Shown one piece after another: positions 61,677-64,000 of a stretch of DNA of 64,000 nucleotides. Made by a program: the position numbers and the translations under genes. Source of the stretch: Pseudonocardia thermophila (GTDB lineage Bacteria; Actinomycetota; Actinomycetes; Mycobacteriales; Pseudonocardiaceae); the NCBI RefSeq assembly GCF_900142365.1, contig NZ_FRAP01000009.1, forward strand, positions 62,001 through 126,000, given 5' to 3'. Each line of letters starts with the position of its first letter. Within the stretch, counting starts at the first letter, position 1. Below the pieces are notes generated by a model. The model did not search any database. It was not told where the DNA came from and worked only from the letters and a program-made list of their open reading frames with translations.

Positions 61677-62624
61677 TCATCGAACAGCGATGGCGGCGAC
61701 CGGGGAGCCCACGGCGCCGGTGATCGGGAGCGGCTCGGCGACGAGCAGGAAGCTCCAGCGCCCCTCGGCCCGGCAGGCCGCCGCGAGCCGGCTGAGGTCG
61801 AACATCTCGCCGAAGGCGATCCCCAGGTGGACGAGCGCGACGGTGTGCAGCGGCTGGAACCGGTCCACCTCGTTGGGCCGGACCTCCACCCCCCAGGTGT
61901 CGGTCGCGATCGCGGCGATCTCCCGTTCGGCGAGCCACGGCGCGGTGTGCAGCGACAGCCCGGGGGCGGGGCCGCCCGCGTAGTCGCCCCACCGGTTGCG
62001 GCGGGCCTCGAGGTGCCCGGTGTGGACGAGCAGGGCGTCGCCGGGCCGGACGTCCACCCCTTCCGCCTGCACCGCCGCCTCCAGGTCGGCGACCGAGATG
62101 GCGTAACCGGGTTCGAGCGCCGCCACGCCCCGCAGCAGGGCGATGTCGAGCAGGACGCCCCGCAGGACCATGCGGCCGCACCACCTCTCGATGCCGTTGC
62201 GCTTCGCGCCGGCGCTGGAGTGCTCGGCCGCGCTGTAGCCGTTCCACATCTGCCCGCGGTGGAAGATGTGCGAGAGGGCGTCCCACTGCGTGCCGCACTG
62301 CAGCGGCATGACGACGACGTCATCGGCGTAGCCGAATCCCTTCGCCGGGCCCCACGGCAGCTGCTCCTGCGCCCCCGCGACGTGGTCGGTACCGGTGGCG
62401 GTCGTGATCAGTTGCGGGTTGCTGCGGAACCCGCCGGGCTGCGGCCCGCGCTGGTCGTAGGGGAGGGTCAACGAGATCACCTCACCGGAGCGCACCTCGG
62501 CGACCGCGGCACGGACGGTCTCGGCGCTGGTGAAGTTGAAGGCGCCCAGCTCGTCGTCGGGGCCCCACCGGCCCCATCGGCTCAGCTGCGCGATGTACTC
62601 CTCCACCACGTCGCTCGCGCTCAT
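61677..62624 (-). CDS. Cyclase/kynurenine-formamidase-like metal hydrolase
   Basis: Encodes 315 residues. The motif QCGTQWDALSHIFHRGQMWNGY is the metal-binding segment of a subgroup of the cyclase family (HxGTHxDxPxH in classic members; here Gln replaces one His). HTGHLEARRNRWGDY and the C-terminal PITGAVGSPVAAIA are typical. ATG 62624 overlaps the upstream gene stop as ATGA. It may hydrolyse a cyclic amide or formamide in the same route as its neighbours (inference). Confidence 0.82.
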   Translation of the reverse strand: MSASDVVEEYIAQLSRWGRWGPDDELGAFNFTSAETVRAAVAEVRSGEVISLTLPYDQRGPQPGGFRSNPQLITTATGTDHVAGAQEQLPWGPAKGFGYADDVVVMPLQCGTQWDALSHIFHRGQMWNGYSAAEHSSAGAKRNGIERWCGRMVLRGVLLDIALLRGVAALEPGYAISVADLEAAVQAEGVDVRPGDALLVHTGHLEARRNRWGDYAGGPAPGLSLHTAPWLAEREIAAIATDTWGVEVRPNEVDRFQPLHTVALVHLGIAFGEMFDLSRLAAACRAEGRWSFLLVAEPLPITGAVGSPVAAIAVR

Positions 62625-63568
62625 CGGGCCATCACCTGCTCGGCGCGCTGCAGCTCCCAGCCGCGCAGCTCGCCGCGCAGCGCGGGCAGCGAGTCGAGCG
62701 CTCGCCGCAGGGCACCCAGCTCCCCCGCGCACAGCTCCCGGTGCGGTGGCCGCGGCGGGCCGACGTCGCGGCCCATGAGCCCGGCAGCGGCCTTGATCGT
62801 CGACGGGTACAGCGGCAGCAGCGCGCGGAGCAGTTCGCTCACCTCGAGCTGGCGCTGCAGGGCGGTCGCGTGGTCGGCGGCGACGGCCGACCGCCACAGC
62901 TCCCGGACGAGCCGCGGCGCGACCAGGCCGGTGATCGAGAAGCAGCCGGCGCCGCCCATCGCGAGGTTCGGCAGCAGGTACTCGATGCCGTGGAAGATCG
63001 AGAACTCCTCGCGCCGCTCCCGGGCGACGTGCACGAGGCGCAGCATCTCGGCGACGTCTCCGCCCGCGTTCTTCATGCCCTGCACGGTCGGGACCTTCTG
63101 CAGCAGCCGATCGAGGAGCTCGGGACCGATCGGCGCGCCCGCCGCGGGGTAGGAGTAGACGACCAGGGGCAGCGGCGACGCGTCCGCCACCGCCGCGAAG
63201 TGCCGTTCCAGCGCCACCTCGTCCAGGTGGACGTGGTAAGGCGGCAGGCACACGACGCCGTCGGCGCCCTGCTCGTGCGCCCGTGCGGCCCGGTCGCGGG
63301 CCTGCGCCGTGGACGCGCTGCTGACGTGGACCAGGATCGGCACCCGCCCAGCGAGGGTCGCGACGGCGTCGTCGAGCATCTCCGCTCGCTCGGCCTCGGT
63401 CAGCAACAGCGACTCGGCCGCGTGCATGAACACGCACACGCCGGCCGCCCCGTTGTCGACGAGGAACTCGAGCTGGCGGCGGAACGTCGCGCGGTGCACG
63501 CGCCCCGTCGAGTCGAACGGGGTGAGCGGGCAGGCGATCACTCCCCGGCCGGGGATCGGAGAAGACAT
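62621..63568 (-). CDS. Dihydrodipicolinate synthase/N-acetylneuraminate lyase family protein
   Basis: Encodes 315 residues of the TIM-barrel DapA family: VIACPLTPFDSTGRVHRATFRRQLEFLVDNGAAGV, ADGVVCLPPYH, catalytic Tyr in VVYSYP and Schiff-base Lys in VQGMKNAGGD. The second Gly-rich loop reads MGGAGCFSITGLVAP. Probably an aldolase for a catabolic keto acid rather than lysine biosynthesis, given its operon. ATG 63568 (MSSPIPGRGVIAC). First gene of the three-gene operon. Confidence 0.88.
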   Translation of the reverse strand: MSSPIPGRGVIACPLTPFDSTGRVHRATFRRQLEFLVDNGAAGVCVFMHAAESLLLTEAERAEMLDDAVATLAGRVPILVHVSSASTAQARDRAARAHEQGADGVVCLPPYHVHLDEVALERHFAAVADASPLPLVVYSYPAAGAPIGPELLDRLLQKVPTVQGMKNAGGDVAEMLRLVHVARERREEFSIFHGIEYLLPNLAMGGAGCFSITGLVAPRLVRELWRSAVAADHATALQRQLEVSELLRALLPLYPSTIKAAAGLMGRDVGPPRPPHRELCAGELGALRRALDSLPALRGELRGWELQRAEQVMAR

Positions 63569-63603
63569 GAGTGTCCCCCAATCGGATTTACGGGACCGAA
63601 TTC

Positions 63604-64000
63604 TCAGCCGTTACGGGTGATTCCCCGGAAAACAGTGTCCACCAATCGGTCGAGAAATTCTTCGTCGATGGGCGCGTGGCCGGTCAGAAGCCGGTGGTAG
63701 AGCGGGGCGTAGAGCGCGTCGAGCACCGTCTGGACGTCGATGTCGGGGCGCAGTTCCCCGTTCTCGACACCGGCCTTCACCACCGCAGCACCAGCCTCAT
63801 GGCGAATCTGGAGGAAATCCGTGCGGAAGACCTCGGCCAGCTCCGGGTCAGTCTGGCAGTTGGCGATGAGGCCCCGCATCATCTCGCCGCCGACGCCGGC
63901 GAAGAAGGCGGAGACGCGCGACATCTGCTTGCGGATCGTCTCCCGGGCGCTGCCCGCGTCCTCGAAGGGGACGCTGAGCGAGTTGTACTCCAGGAACGCG
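63604..64000 (-). CDS. TetR-family regulator, C-terminal part (5' end outside window)
   Basis: The last 131 codons of a minus-strand gene are present; it continues past 64000. The C-terminal helical ligand domain reads AFLEYNSLSVPFEDAGSARETIRKQMSRVSAFFAGVG, then DPELAEVFRTDFLQIRHEAGAAVVKAGVENGEL and LDALYAPLYHRLLTGHAPID, typical of TetR_C domains. The DNA-binding domain is beyond the edge. Placed 35 bases upstream of the dapA-like operon on the same strand, so likely its regulator. Confidence 0.85.
   Translation of the reverse strand, partial: AFLEYNSLSVPFEDAGSARETIRKQMSRVSAFFAGVGGEMMRGLIANCQTDPELAEVFRTDFLQIRHEAGAAVVKAGVENGELRPDIDVQTVLDALYAPLYHRLLTGHAPIDEEFLDRLVDTVFRGITRNG

Overview
The window is very GC-rich, reads GTG about as readily as ATG as a start codon, and packs genes into operons joined by 1-4 base ATGA/GTGA overlaps. 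SARP/BTAD regulators, an Rv2258c-type methyltransferase, a PPA1309-family gene, DUF1707 and an actinobacterial Ser/Thr kinase point to an actinomycete. My inference is Pseudonocardiaceae, possibly Pseudonocardia; there is no rRNA or tRNA in the window to confirm it. It looks like chromosome: I see no phage, transposase, integrase or CRISPR array.

Layout. 0-8 kb: end of a PhoX-like phosphatase, a small ATP-dependent DNA ligase, a large SARP-ATPase regulator, an alpha/beta-hydrolase/glycosyltransferase fusion and a divergent methyltransferase. 8-14.5 kb: homogentisate breakdown (hmgA-fahA), a flavin monooxygenase with a metallo-beta-lactamase-fold partner, a small SARP and DUF1059. 14.7-21 kb: two sodium:solute symporter modules, each with a small DUF485-type membrane partner; the second is preceded by a LytS/LytR-type two-component pair. 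21-22.5 kb: SDR and divergent TetR. 22.7-35.2 kb: an eight-gene acyl-CoA operon (acyl-CoA dehydrogenase, a deleted ligase remnant, biotin-dependent carboxylase beta and alpha, CoA ligase, enoyl-CoA hydratase, TIGR03084, AtuA-like). It is divergent from a TetR gene and a second CoA ligase, and two matching 18-bp palindromes flank the TetR gene. This resembles the Atu/Liu acyclic-terpene and leucine pathways, but the substrate is not shown.

35.4-44 kb: an RsmC-like methyltransferase, a VOC protein, then a five-gene coupled operon (SWIM zinc finger, DUF5691, MoxR AAA+, DUF5682, VWA) resembling E. coli yehLMPQ. 44-53.9 kb: lipoprotein, amidohydrolase, Ser/Thr kinase, GH2 and GH12 glycosidases, a frameshifted NERD gene, a class II aldolase, an SMR exporter behind a probable guanidine-III riboswitch, DUF1707 and Lrp/AsnC proteins. 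54-64 kb: a DMSO-reductase-family molybdoenzyme, DUF2993, a GCS2-family ligase, a decayed beta-propeller lipoprotein pseudogene, PPA1309, and a DapA-like/cyclase/MDR operon with a TetR gene cut by the window end.

Three families of hairpin-forming repeats are scattered through the window. Two copies of one family show compensated base changes in their arms, and one of these lies in frame inside the AtuA-like gene. With the yeh-like operon, they are the most interesting unexplained structures here.
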